DNA of 64,000 nucleotides from Phialocephala subalpina (Eukaryota > Ascomycota > Leotiomycetes > Helotiales > Mollisiaceae), in the NCBI GenBank assembly GCA_900073065.1, contig FJOG01000013.1:275227-339226 (forward strand), in the 5' to 3' direction. Each line of letters begins with the position of its first letter. Position 1 is the first letter of the stretch. The position numbers and the translations under genes were made by a program. The notes beneath the pieces were generated by a model, which made no database searches, was not told where the DNA came from, and saw only the letters and a list, made by a program, of their open reading frames with translations. Shown one piece after another: positions 11,962 to 22,565 of the stretch.

Positions 11962-13715
11962 GTCCCTCTATGATATGTTGTTGGGAGATCACATACAAGC
12001 TAAAATAAAATAAAAGTCGTATTCAAATTCATGATGAAAGAGTTTTGCAAATTAAAGAGCGACATTTAGTTTCGTCTGAGAGGATTTATTTCTGTTATTT
12101 TCGAAGGAAATCATGGCAAATGAAACGGCAAATACTTCAGATTTTTATTCTGGAGAACGCTTGGGAAATGGTGCTGGGCAAGAGTAAAGCAACGCTCATT
12201 CTTTCCCCAACCAGGCTATAGGTTGCAACTGCAGCTTATGTGGGACCCACAACTGCCTCTCCTTCTGTATGAACTCTTGTTAGCAGAGTTAAGATAGTAG
12301 CGATTTCTAATTTGTTTTGTTGGAATTTCTTTACTTTGTACTTGTCGTAATTATTTAGTACATGACCTTCTATTTTTTAGAAGATACCCAATCGATAAAG
12401 CGACTACAGTTTCATATTATTTTAGTACAATCGCGAACTTCATTGAACAGTTAACTTCCAAGGTTCTTTTGACACAAATGTCAGGGGAGAAAAGGGGGCG
12501 GGGTGGCTGGAGGCGAGGCCCAGTTTGGCAAGCGAGGACGCTAGAAGCTCCTCCGTGCGCTGGCATCAACATCACCGAGAATCCAAACACCTTCACGTCT
12601 CATCACGATTATCATCAAGAAACATCAATGCATCAAATGCATGACACCAAATTCTTCCCAACGTCTATATTGACACATATAAACTTCGACACATGAATCT
12701 CACGTCCTTAGACCTTAAGACGTAGCATGCAAAAGCCAGCAAAGAGCCTTCACTACCAATTCTTCTATGCTGTCGCGCCAAGCAAGCCGCGATGGCATTT
12801 ACAACGACGACACAATTCCTCCTCCGCTAGGCCTCCGATCGATAGCGGCCTCGACACCCTTTTCGGGTCTGTGGTCTGTGTTCGGACATTATCTTCTTTA
12901 GGCTGATCCGAGCCAAAATACCCCGATTGCAACGTGATAACGGAACCAGACGATGTAAACCAGAAGAAACGACCTCCGAGATGCAGATATATGTAAGGAA
13001 CTATAACGTCAACCCATGTGCTGATGTAGCACTCGACCTTGGAACGACAATCTTTCGTCCAATGCTATTTTATTCCCCGCAATCCAGGGACGGCCCGGGA
13101 TATCCACTCAAACGCTCTATCGCTCTTCACTGGCATGCTACTGTCTCAGCTCATCTAATGCCATAGGCAAAAAACCAAGTCAGACGACAGCATCCAAAAC
13201 AAGCCATAGTGCCCCCCTTTTTAAGATCGCAAATGCCTGTGGCAAATATGGGTAATAAGACGAGTGTTTGGTACCGAGCTTTTCAGCAGGGTGAAACTCT
13301 GGAACGCAGCACCAACTTCACCAATCAAGTGATCGTGGGTAATCTTTCTGGGCCAGACTCCGTCCACCCCTTTCCCCAGGTTTACTTCGGAGTTTGTCTT
13401 GCAGATACCAGCCACTTGAACCCACAGTATGGCATTTATTCTTTTTCGTGCGACTGATCATTCACTCCTCTTCTGCCACCATTTCTCCGCATGAGGCTAT
13501 TACCCCAGATATCAGTTCTAGTTCCTTGCTTCCACGAGTTTCTTTTTCAAAGTCCAGCCAAGGACATCTTTCGTTATGTTATACGTTGCCGTCGACCACT
13601 CGTCTCGCGTTTGCAGTTGTTGCTGAGGGTCCTCGACGCCGTGCCAACACCGTACCAGTCGTGCAGTTACAACCGCCGACTTTGCCGTAGTCGATTTGCC
13701 ACAAGAGAGGCCATC
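11962..13715. other. Intergenic, AT-rich then promoter-like
   Basis: No supported gene. 12000-12470 is AT-rich. From about 13430 the + strand is CT-rich, as expected for the 5' region of the receptor gene that follows. Confidence 0.5.
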
Positions 13716-15228
13716 ATGATTAAACAACTACACACGGCGTCACTCGCCATCATAATTGCCTTCGAAGTTTTTGGGTCGATTTTCTGCTTTGGACGGCTTG
13801 CCTCGAGACTTCTGTCAATAAGAAGTGACTCATGGAGGGGTTTGATGATGTGGAGTAATAACTTCGTTCCTGGCTCCTTTGTACATGCTTGTCTGACACT
13901 CACGTTAGGTGATATATTCATGGCTACGGCTTGGGTATTGTCAATTGGGGAGACGGTCACGATGTATAAAGGTATATAAAAGACTCTCTGAACCTGATCG
14001 TATTAAGACCGCCCTGTGGTCTGTCCTACCTTCAACTGCTGATACATTTGCAGTCACGCAACTCGCCCACTTCGGCTATCATGCGTCGGATTTGCCAAAG
14101 ATGCCATACGATTTCAAAAAGTACAGCCGCGTCTCATTCATTAACACCCTTTTCTACAATCCAGTCCTTGGTTTGGTCAAAGCCTCCATGATATTGCTGT
14201 ACCTGCGCCTTGGAGGTACCAAGAAAGGCGTGCGTATTGGATGCTACATCTTACTCTTCGTCATATTTGCCCACACTCTCGGCACATCTGTAGCAGACTT
14301 GCTACAATGTCTGCCCATAGCATACAACTGGGACAGAATATCAATGGACCGCGCAGCCCAGCTTGCAGTAGGGGCAAATCAATCAGGTATCATAGGCGGG
14401 TTCCCTTGGCCGACTGGTTTCAAGGACGGGAAGTACGTGACTGGAGGGCAGTGTTTCAACCTGCAATACTTCTTGTTGATCAGCTCTGGACTAAGCATCT
14501 TCACGGATCTCCTGATGTTGATGATACCGGTCTACATGGTCTATGGTCTTCAACTCACCCCCAAAAAGAAATTCGTGGTGTTGATCGTCCTATGTATGGG
14601 GCTGAGGTACACTTCCAATCCAACGTACATGGTTCAAGATGCTAACTTTCCCAGTGTCACCGCAGTAGGCGCAGTTCGCTTCGAGATTCTCTACAGCGGA
14701 TATCATACTCGCAAAGGCGATGATATCAACTTCAGCGTTCGTTCCACCATCTCTCAAATTGAGACAGATCTCGCACTCGTCACAGGCTGCATCCCAGACC
14801 TCTTCCCTCTCGTTCGCCGTTGCTTCCCTTCCTTCCTTCGCTCAGAGCCACGCGTTTTGCCGCCGAATCCATACCCGTACATATCCGGCTCCGGATCAAA
14901 TCCAAGGACCAGCACAGTATCCGAAGGGAGATCATCTTATTCACGTCGTGTACGGAAGATTCTCACGCCGAACACGCCGAGAAACATGTCTAGTGTCGAT
15001 GAGGAGATGGAGATGGCGCATACGTTGGAGACTTTCGACTGGCGAGGTGACAATGTCAGAGGTGCAGAAGTGGAGGTTGAGGGCGGTGCTGATATTGAGG
15101 TTTCGAGTAGCCAAGCTGGTATCATTGAGGAGGCCCTTGACAGTGGGAAAATTGTCAAGACCACGGAATTTACAGTTGAGGAACAGGATGCTGATAGGCT
15201 TTATGAGAAGAAGTGGAGTAATGTTTGA
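13716..15228 (+). CDS. Fungal rhodopsin-domain (PTH11-like) integral membrane protein
   Basis: A predicted seven-helix plasma-membrane protein of the fungal rhodopsin-domain family, which includes PTH11-like putative receptors; the ligand is unknown. Exons: 13716-13839, 13909-13971, 14054-14606 and 14655-15228, giving about 437 residues. The start at ATG 13716 opens directly into a hydrophobic helix (TASLAIIIAFEVFG). The splice at 13839/13909 rejoins SWRGDIFMATAWVL, the family's early motif. Later helices lie around GLVKASMILLYLRL, YILLFVIFAHTLG, FLLISSGLSIFTDLLML and VLIVLCMGL. The family signature SQIETDLALVTGCIPDLFPL ends the core, and a polar Ser/Glu-rich tail follows. There is no Cys-rich CFEM domain at the N-terminus. 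Introns 1 (69 bases) and 3 (48 bases) are stop-free multiples of three. The neighbouring dehydrogenase is convergent. Confidence 0.85.
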
Positions 15229-15631
15229 AATGACCGTCGCCGGTCATGACATTCAACTTACGGGGATCTGCGAGGGATGGAGCTTTGTTTCGCAGGTGCG
15301 ACCCAATGGAGCTGATGGCCTCGAATATTGCCGTGAAGAATCCGGAGAAACCTCAATCACAGGCGGGCGGACTTCTTCGATGAACAGACCGACGTCAGCT
15401 ATCAATTTGTTTCCCAACAGATTTGAAGCAGTAAGACGATACCGCAGATAAGCTTCGCTACGAAAGTCTAGCAAGGCGCTAGAGAACGAGAGCTCGAAGA
15501 AAAGCAGTGGACACGATATGTGGACATTTCAGAGCCACATACGAACGAACAGATGGAGGCGCTGAGAGGCAGGAACCCGAATCATACTCGAGCTTCTTCA
15601 ACTACATGACTCTTCGACTGGGTCCACCGCC
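15229..15631. other. Shared 3' region of convergent genes
   Basis: The receptor (+) and the dehydrogenase (-) end towards each other here. No gene is supported. Confidence 0.6.
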
Positions 15632-16807
15632 TCACTTTCCAAACTCGCTCTCAATCAACCCCCACGCATTCTCTACACCCTCCATCATATTTCCGCCCCT
15701 CATCCCCACCGCCTCCCTATCTGGCCCGGGATCGTTAACGGCTTCCACCTTCCTCGTCACGCCTTTCCCAACCTCAATTACTGTCCCACCGACAAACTCC
15801 TCCTTCTCTAGCATATCTAGCATAACCCTCGCCACCTCCTCAGCCGTAACCCATTCATCACTTTCCTTTGTCCAGACCATCTTATCCTCTGTCCACAGCG
15901 GCGTTTTCACCATCCCGGGAGCCACGGCGCAGACTCGGATTCCGAGCTTGGGTTCGAGAGGGCCGAGAGAGCGGGTGAAGGATGAGATTGCGGCTTTGCT
16001 GGCGCCGTACAAGGGGACAGGGAAGGCGAGGGCTTGGGCGGCGGGGGAGGAGATCATGATTACGGTACCGTGGCCGTGGTTTTGGCGTTTGAAATAGTCA
16101 AGGGCTAGCTGGGTGGCGCGGATGGGGTGGGTGATGTTGATTTCGAGGGTTTTGTAGGTGTTGGATTCGATGCTGTCCTTGGAGGTTTTGAAATTCCAGA
16201 AATTGGACCAGGGCTGTCGCGGTTGTCAGTATGTTCTCTGAAATTTGGCAGCGTTCTCAATCTCTCAGCCTGTCAAGGACAATCCAGGAAGCTAGGTCAG
16301 GCCGAAATACTGCATGCAGTAAAGTATCCTAGGACAGACCAACGATCGCTGTTGCTCTCAGAAAGTGGGTTCTAGAAGTCCAGGCCAGGCTGGGAAATTG
16401 AGAGCGCTGAGGCTTGGTGAGGCCGGACGAAATGGGGGTAGGAACGATTGATATGAGAAAGAAGAAAAAAATAAAAATAAAAATAAAAGAGAAAGAAGAC
16501 AAACTGGTTCAAAAACGCCTGCTCCAGGACACATGATGTCCAATGTTCCAAACTGGCCCATACAATCATCAAATGCAGCTTGTAATTGTGCCCAATTCGT
16601 CACATCTGTCATCTTGAATACGGCTCTCGCTTTTCCTTCCTCTTTCTTCTCGTGAACAGATATGAATTTCTCGGCATCAGGAGTAAGGTTGAGATCTGCA
16701 ATCAAGACATTGCATCCTTTGCTCAGAAGTAATTTCGTGAACTCGAGGCAGATGCCACTTCCTCCTCCTGTCACTAGTGCTGTCTTTCCCTTGACTTGGA
16801 ATGCCAT
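15632..16807 (-). CDS. Short-chain dehydrogenase/reductase (15-PGDH-like)
   Basis: An NAD(P)-dependent oxidoreductase of the classical SDR family, most like fungal proteins annotated as 15-hydroxyprostaglandin dehydrogenase-like; the substrate is unknown. Two exons, 16807-16505 and 16213-15632, give 293 residues. Splicing joins AGVFEP to PWSNFWNFKTSK. The Rossmann motif is TGGGSGIC; the last position is not Gly, which is common in this subfamily. A following ADLNL supports cofactor binding. The catalytic region has MISSPAAQA with the Ser, then YGASK with the Tyr and Lys. VAPGMVKTPLW is the usual PG motif. The single intron (291 bases) is long for this window and contains an AAAATA-rich tract. 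It starts about 760 bases from the divergent hydrolase. Confidence 0.9.
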
Positions 16808-17565
16808 TGCTTGGTATGCTCGATATGAAATGCAATTGCCCTGAATGCTTTGCTGGAATAAATTTTTTGATTCAAAGATTCCAGGAGGGGGAGGAGCATG
16901 TACTTAAGTTGGCTGCTATCTTCGCTCGAGACGGATCTAAACGTCGTTAACCCCACCGGATGATCTTATCCCCGCTACATCATGTAACCGGTCAGCACTC
17001 TCTCCGTCGGGGACGGGGTCAAAAACCGCTGATTTGGGAACGGGAGAACACCAAAAGCCAATGAACCAACCATCTTATTGCTCAACACGCCGCATCTCAA
17101 ATCGATTCGCTCTTATGGAATGATAGGGAAATAGTTGTTGAGCCGGAAGATATTAGAAAATCTTAAGTTGGTTAAATCGACTCGTTGGCAATACTGGTCA
17201 TTGTCGGAATTACGCACCTGCATCGAAACAGGAGGAAAGGAGGATAGAGCTGCTTCACGTGACACTATGCCAAGAAAAAGAGGGGTCGACGCTACCCCGC
17301 ACTCTCACCCGCATCCATTTCAAGAACGAGGAGTTGCTACGGCGCACCAACGTGGTCGACCTCCAAGAAGGGTGATGGAATCAGCTTACATGTGGGACGA
17401 TGGAAATCCAGTAGCCTGTGAGACAGAGCGGAAGCTAGGAAATAACGTCGTACTGTGTAACTCCTTGAATCCAACCTCACTTCCTCTTCATCTTTCTCAG
17501 TCTCCCGTCGTCTGAACTAAGAAGTGACAACCCTTACAAACAATTATATATTACCACTAACCCAA
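16808..17565. promoter_or_regulatory. Divergent promoter region, dehydrogenase/hydrolase
   Basis: About 760 bases between two divergent starts, so both promoters should lie here. I see no site that I can name securely. Confidence 0.5.
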
Positions 17566-18783
17566 ATGACAACAAATATCCCACCAAGACTAAAAGAAGA
17601 AATCACATCCAAAATGACACGAGAAGACATCTCCTTCCAAACCTCCGACGATATCACTCTCCGCGGTTGGTTCTACACTCCCTCCTCTCCACCCTCCACC
17701 CCGCTCCCCTGCCTAATCCTCTCCCACGGCTTCTCCGCCCTCAAAGAAATGGACCTCTCAACCTTCGCCTCACATTTCACCACCCACCTCCCGCTCACCT
17801 GCCTCGTATACGACAACCGGAACTTCGGCTCCTCAGACAATCACGCTTCCTCTCCTCGCCAAGAAATCATTCCGTCGCAGCAATGTAGCGATATAAGTGA
17901 TGCGATTACTTATGTTCAAGGGAGGGAGGATGTTGATGCAGAGAAGGTGGGGATTTGGGGAAGTAGTTACAGTGGGGGACATGTGCTTTGGGTGGGAGCG
18001 GTGGATAGGAGGGTTAAGGTCGTTTTGAGTCAGGTGCCGGTAAGGATGTCGCGATTGTTTGAACTGTCTTCTGTTCCTCAGACATAATCTCCTCCGCCAT
18101 GTACTCCTCGGAAGTCTCAGAGGAGCAATGTGGCACTCCTCGCTCCTGCGGCAGATCAGAAGAGGAAACTGCTGACCAATCCTCTAGTGTGTGAGTGGAT
18201 GGGATAATTTCCACAGGCTCATACGACCTGACTTCATACCGGGGTTAAATCAGATGTTTCAGGGAGGTAAGTTGAGATTCGAAAAGTGCTTAATGTGCGA
18301 TAACTGCTAATGATCGTGAAGATCGTTTGGCAAGAGCGGCCGGGAAGACTGCCGGGATGATTCCAGTCGTTGATCCAAATCCGTTGGCGACTTCGGCTTT
18401 GCCGACACCTGAAAGTTACACCTTTTTTATGGATTGGGAGAAGAAGTGCGATTGGAAGAACGAGGTGACTGTGAAGACGTAAGGTGTCCCACTGATATTG
18501 AATCCAGTGTCCCGACTAACGTAGCACAAGAATCGAGGAGTTTCGAGCATACGACCCAGCAGCCCACATCCACCACATCTCTCCTACTCCATTGCTGCTG
18601 ACAGTCGCGGAGAATGACACTCTGACGCCCACAGATCTGGCTTTGGCAGCGTATGCTAGAGCCCTGGAACCGAAAGAACTTCATATCTTGCCGGGTGGTC
18701 ATTTCGGTGGGTATTCTGGTCCGAACTTCGAGAAGAATGCTGGACGACAAGTGGATTTCTTGAAGAAGACACTTTGTGCCTGA
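17566..18783 (+). CDS. Alpha/beta hydrolase, polyketide-transferase-like subfamily
   Basis: A predicted serine-type hydrolase or acyltransferase of the alpha/beta fold. Exons 17566-18039, 18188-18266, 18322-18478 and 18525-18783 give about 322 residues. ATG 17566 is used; the in-frame GTG at 17524 is not a eukaryotic start. Visible elements are the oxyanion-side LSHGFS, the YDNRNFGSSD loop, the nucleophile elbow GSSYSGG, the acid in AENDTLTP and the His in LPGGHFGGYSG. Exon 2 reads CVSGWDNFHRLIRPDFIPG, which confirms the first splice even though that intron is 148 bases. The layout resembles fungal proteins related to the fumagillin-pathway polyketide transferase, but no polyketide synthase is present here, so the substrate is open. 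A small metabolic role beside the dehydrogenase is possible. Confidence 0.85.
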
Positions 18784-18846
18784 GACTATATCTTTTGATC
18801 GCCAATGGTAAATGCTTGCCGGTCTGCAGCGCAGCTTAGTTCAATT

Positions 18847-21652
18847 CACCGAGAAATCTTCCTTCGCTTCTTGCTTTTATGCTGCTTCGCTGGGTCTGCA
18901 AGTAAGACTTTGAGTACATCGTCGTATTGGAGCGTCAATTTGTCGTTACCTGAAGCTGTCAGTACTCAAGAAATTGAAGGTGGGATGGTGGAAGACGTAC
19001 AGAACTGTCGAAAAGCCGGTTGTAGCTGGATGTATATGCTCTTGAGCATTTGATCTCCTTCGAACAAACCATTGTCATTCTCATCTCTCCATTCCATGGT
19101 CAACGGCGTGTCATATTCGCGGCAAATAGTGCTATAGGCGACTGTCAATCGTCTATACATGAAAGAAGCTCTCTCAAGCCGATATTGATGCCCTGTTTGA
19201 AGTCAATCTGGGTAGATCTCAATCAGCTTTGCTCGTATTGCTCACATTTCTTCTGCCTTGGCAAGCTCAATCTGATATCATCCCTGACGAGTCGATCGCG
19301 ATAGAGAAGCATCAACCTCATGATGCACACTCCGATAATCATCCTGGCATGTTCACTTGCACCGACATACTTGTTGATATTGTCCAACTCCCTGAAAACG
19401 ATGTTTTCGGCTGGTTCAAGTCCTTCGGCGGCAAGGAGACGAATCTGGTCGTGTACAGTTTCGGAGATATATTTTTCATTGTGATAAGTTCCTGGAGGAG
19501 ATGTCTCAAGGAGGTCGTAGCTACCATCACGCAGATTCAGAAAACCATACGCTACTAGATTGTTTAAACTCGCGATCCTTGACGTTAAATTTGCTAAAGT
19601 GCGCTAATATATGTTGTTAGAAACGAAGGGACATTGATGATGACATTACTCACAAGTTCCGTCTTGTTGTCTGTTGAACAATAGATTGCGAGGAATTCGT
19701 CAAGCAGGAGAGTGATTTGTCCCGAGTGGCCGCCATCAGACGCCAGAAGGATTCTTCGTCCGAACCTGTCAAACTCATCGATAGTCGGCAATGAAGAAGG
19801 CACAATGACGTATCGCTGACCATCGAAGATGTCGGATGTGATGTAGATGCCGGATACCTTGGTCAATTTCTTCCACTTCAAGAAGTTAGTACTATGTTTT
19901 CAGCACATGGACAGAGCCGAAGAGGATGAAACCTCTTCCGGAGCTCCCAACACAGCAAAATTCAAGAGGCGAAACAAAGAAAAGGCTTAGTTACCCGACA
20001 TAGTGCTGAGGAGCTGCATTGCATCACCTGAATATCCAAGCTGGCTAAGGTTCGGATGTGGTGATCGTTGTTCCTAAAGGGAACTGAATCGTGGTCATCA
20101 TAACTTTCAACGGAGAATTGAATGGGTCTGGGTTGACCAGTGAGCGACGAGAGTAATGGTTCGAGTCTTGCTTTGCGATGGTCGAAGCTGCTACCATGGA
20201 GTGCTTTATCACGAGAGAAGTCAGTGGGACCCATGCAATAAAACTAAACTTAATACCGGTAGTCCATAGCTTCCACTGCCAAATGCTCCGTGGTGTGCCT
20301 GAGTCTGAATCATGAGATTTCCATAAATGAGTCTCGATAGTACAGACGCTCGTACTGTAACGAACCATCTGGATGAATGTCTGGAACACACTGGAGCATC
20401 GACATACCTCTTACACCGACGAAAGTGTCTCTTAGTCTTGAACGCACACAGATGTGGTCTGCTAAGACAGCACTGCATGCTAGCTTGATGCATGCAGTAC
20501 ATGCCCCTTTCGGTGTGCACTTAAAACAAGTCAGCGAGATCAGCCAAGACCGGGTGAGGTACTTACTGAAACTTTCCGCGCGCGACAAAATACACATGCA
20601 CCAGTTTCTCTGACGCCCTTCACTTTCGTCTTTCCATCCGCCGTGAAACATCTTCTCTTACGCTTCGGGGGCGAGGCACCCGGATTGGAATCGAATTTAG
20701 ATATAAGATCATTAAGAGGAAGTGGTACCTCTGCTGGTTTGTGGCAGTCCACACGGATCTCTAAGTCAACCTTTGCAAGAACAGCCGATGGCTCGTCTGC
20801 TTGAGAGTCCTGTGTCGCTGGAGAGAACATGAAGGCTTCATTGTTTGAAGATGGTACCAATGATTGCCATAGCATAGATTCGTCAATTGGAGAAAGCATT
20901 GGTTCTTGGTCCGCAATGGTATGAACTGACATGTTTAAAGACAGACCCTGACTATGATATGCCTCCGTTCCCGTAATGTTCTCGCGGAATATCAGGTTCA
21001 ACTCGTGTTGCGCCATATTTCCCACGGAAAAATCTACTTCTTCATCGATGGTCTCGAGACTTGTACTCTGGTCAGTCCGGGTGGTAACGCAAGACGGAAA
21101 AAGAAAACCATCTGTTTGGTCGATCTGGAGTCCTGGAAAGCTAGGAGTGGCATCTGATTGTCCTGCCGAGGAGTCCATGGGCGATCCTGAAACGGTGTAG
21201 TTGTTGGCAAGCGGGATGAGCCATTGATTTGACGAAAAATCTTGTTCGAATTCCCCAAGAGTTACGGTGTTGTCCAAGAAACCTTCATCGTTGCCGATAT
21301 CAAGGTGCTGTGTATCGATTTCTGTCTCTACTCCTTGCTGTGGTTGAGTTTCCGGGATCGTAGCGGCTAGAGGACTGCCAGCCTGGGGAGGAATTGGTGA
21401 AAGTGCGAAGCAGGGCGTCGATGCGAGCTGTCTCAAAGCATCTTCGAACATAGATGGGACATCCAAGAAATCCATAGCCCCATTGTGGTACCCGTAGTCG
21501 CAGTCTAAATCAGTCAACGCGTATTGACTGCCAGAGCTTCCCAACAGATCATTGTAACTGCTTTTGGTTGTTCCGGTCCATGAGAATGACCTGTCTAGCC
21601 TGCATGGCCGACGGGGGTATGAGAAGGCTGTATGACCAGGTTCAAACTCCAT
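18847..21652 (-). CDS. Zn2Cys6-like transcription factor with an internal zinc cluster
   Basis: A probable DNA-binding regulator. Exon 1 (21652-20567) encodes 362 residues: an acidic, Ser/Asp/Gln-rich region, then a basic stretch PPKRKRRC, then GACVFCRARKVS. It splices to exon 2 (from 20519), which begins CTPKGACTACIKLACSAV. Together they give C-x2-C-x6-C-x5-C-x2-C with a further Cys in DHICV, close to a Zn(II)2Cys6 cluster. Downstream coding exons continue on the minus strand: ~20361-20250, ~20170-19990, ~19880-19660, ~19555-19240, ~19180-18990 and ~18960-18847. Recognisable stretches are SIWQWKLWTT, GFLNLRDGSYDLLET, NINKYVGASEHARMIIG and a basic end, KSKKRRKISR. Total is roughly 800 residues. 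Unlike most fungal C6 factors the cluster is not N-terminal. Later exon edges are approximate; the splice joining the cluster is strong. Confidence 0.75.
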
Positions 21653-22565
21653 GGTGATGAAGCTACCTTGGAAGGGGAAAAGATCTGAATCGTGGGGTTA
21701 TGGTGTCCGGAAACTGTGAATGAGGCTGTGAATGTCAGAATGCTGACTGCACAGACAAAGAATCCTTGATGGGAAACAGAACATAATAACCCATCGTGAA
21801 CTCTCTTCCCCTCTGGCAAATGACGTCCGACGGCACGTGCTGGAATAGTACCTCTCTCGAAAAGGGTCTTCGGTGAAGATGCAAACATGGTATGCATTGG
21901 TCAGCCTTGCCGACAGCTGGCGTCAGACCCTGTTACTAGGGTCCAACATGGGGTCGTTGAGAAATGCATGCCTCAGAGCGCCCCGAGGAGAGGCAAGTCT
22001 GCCTTGCAGATTCAGCCGCTCCCCGAATGCGTGCCCTCGCATGAGGGCGCGTTGACGATGCGCCGTTCATGACGCCGACAGATCGGTTCGGTGAGCTGGA
22101 AAGGAGAATTTGGGGCGATCGTTGCTGGATCTGCTGCCCGTTACCTATGCCCAGCTCACGGGGAAAAGGCTGAGAGTCCCGGAAGGCAAAGAACATTGAT
22201 GAAGCTGTGATTTATGACGAAGGAGCGTGGGGGACCGTGATATTGCGGAAGATCAGTGCTGAAAAGTTCGCAGGAGGTCGTGATTATGCGTACTTATCAG
22301 CCCTAGTGTCATAGTCTTGGCATTGTAGGTGTCAGCACGGGTGGCCTCCTCCATCCTTCGATCCTCCATCATCACCATGTGATAAGACGCAGGACGGACC
22401 AGGCTGCAAGGCTGGGTACCTTCCAGAGTCTGTTTCGAAGATTGATTCTCTTTTCAACTTCTCTTCACGCTTCATCAAGATGCTCTACTCCTAACACGAC
22501 CGCCGAGTTCAACAACGGCTTTCACATACTGTACCTTGAGAAAGTGATCACCCGTCCCTTTCGCC
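21653..22565. promoter_or_regulatory. Divergent promoter between two regulator genes
   Basis: About 900 bases separate the starts of the Zn-cluster-like and C2H2 genes. No specific operator is identified. Confidence 0.5.

Noticed and set aside
17524..17565. Upstream extension of the hydrolase
   Set aside because: It would start at GTG; the ATG at 17566 gives a normal N-terminus.
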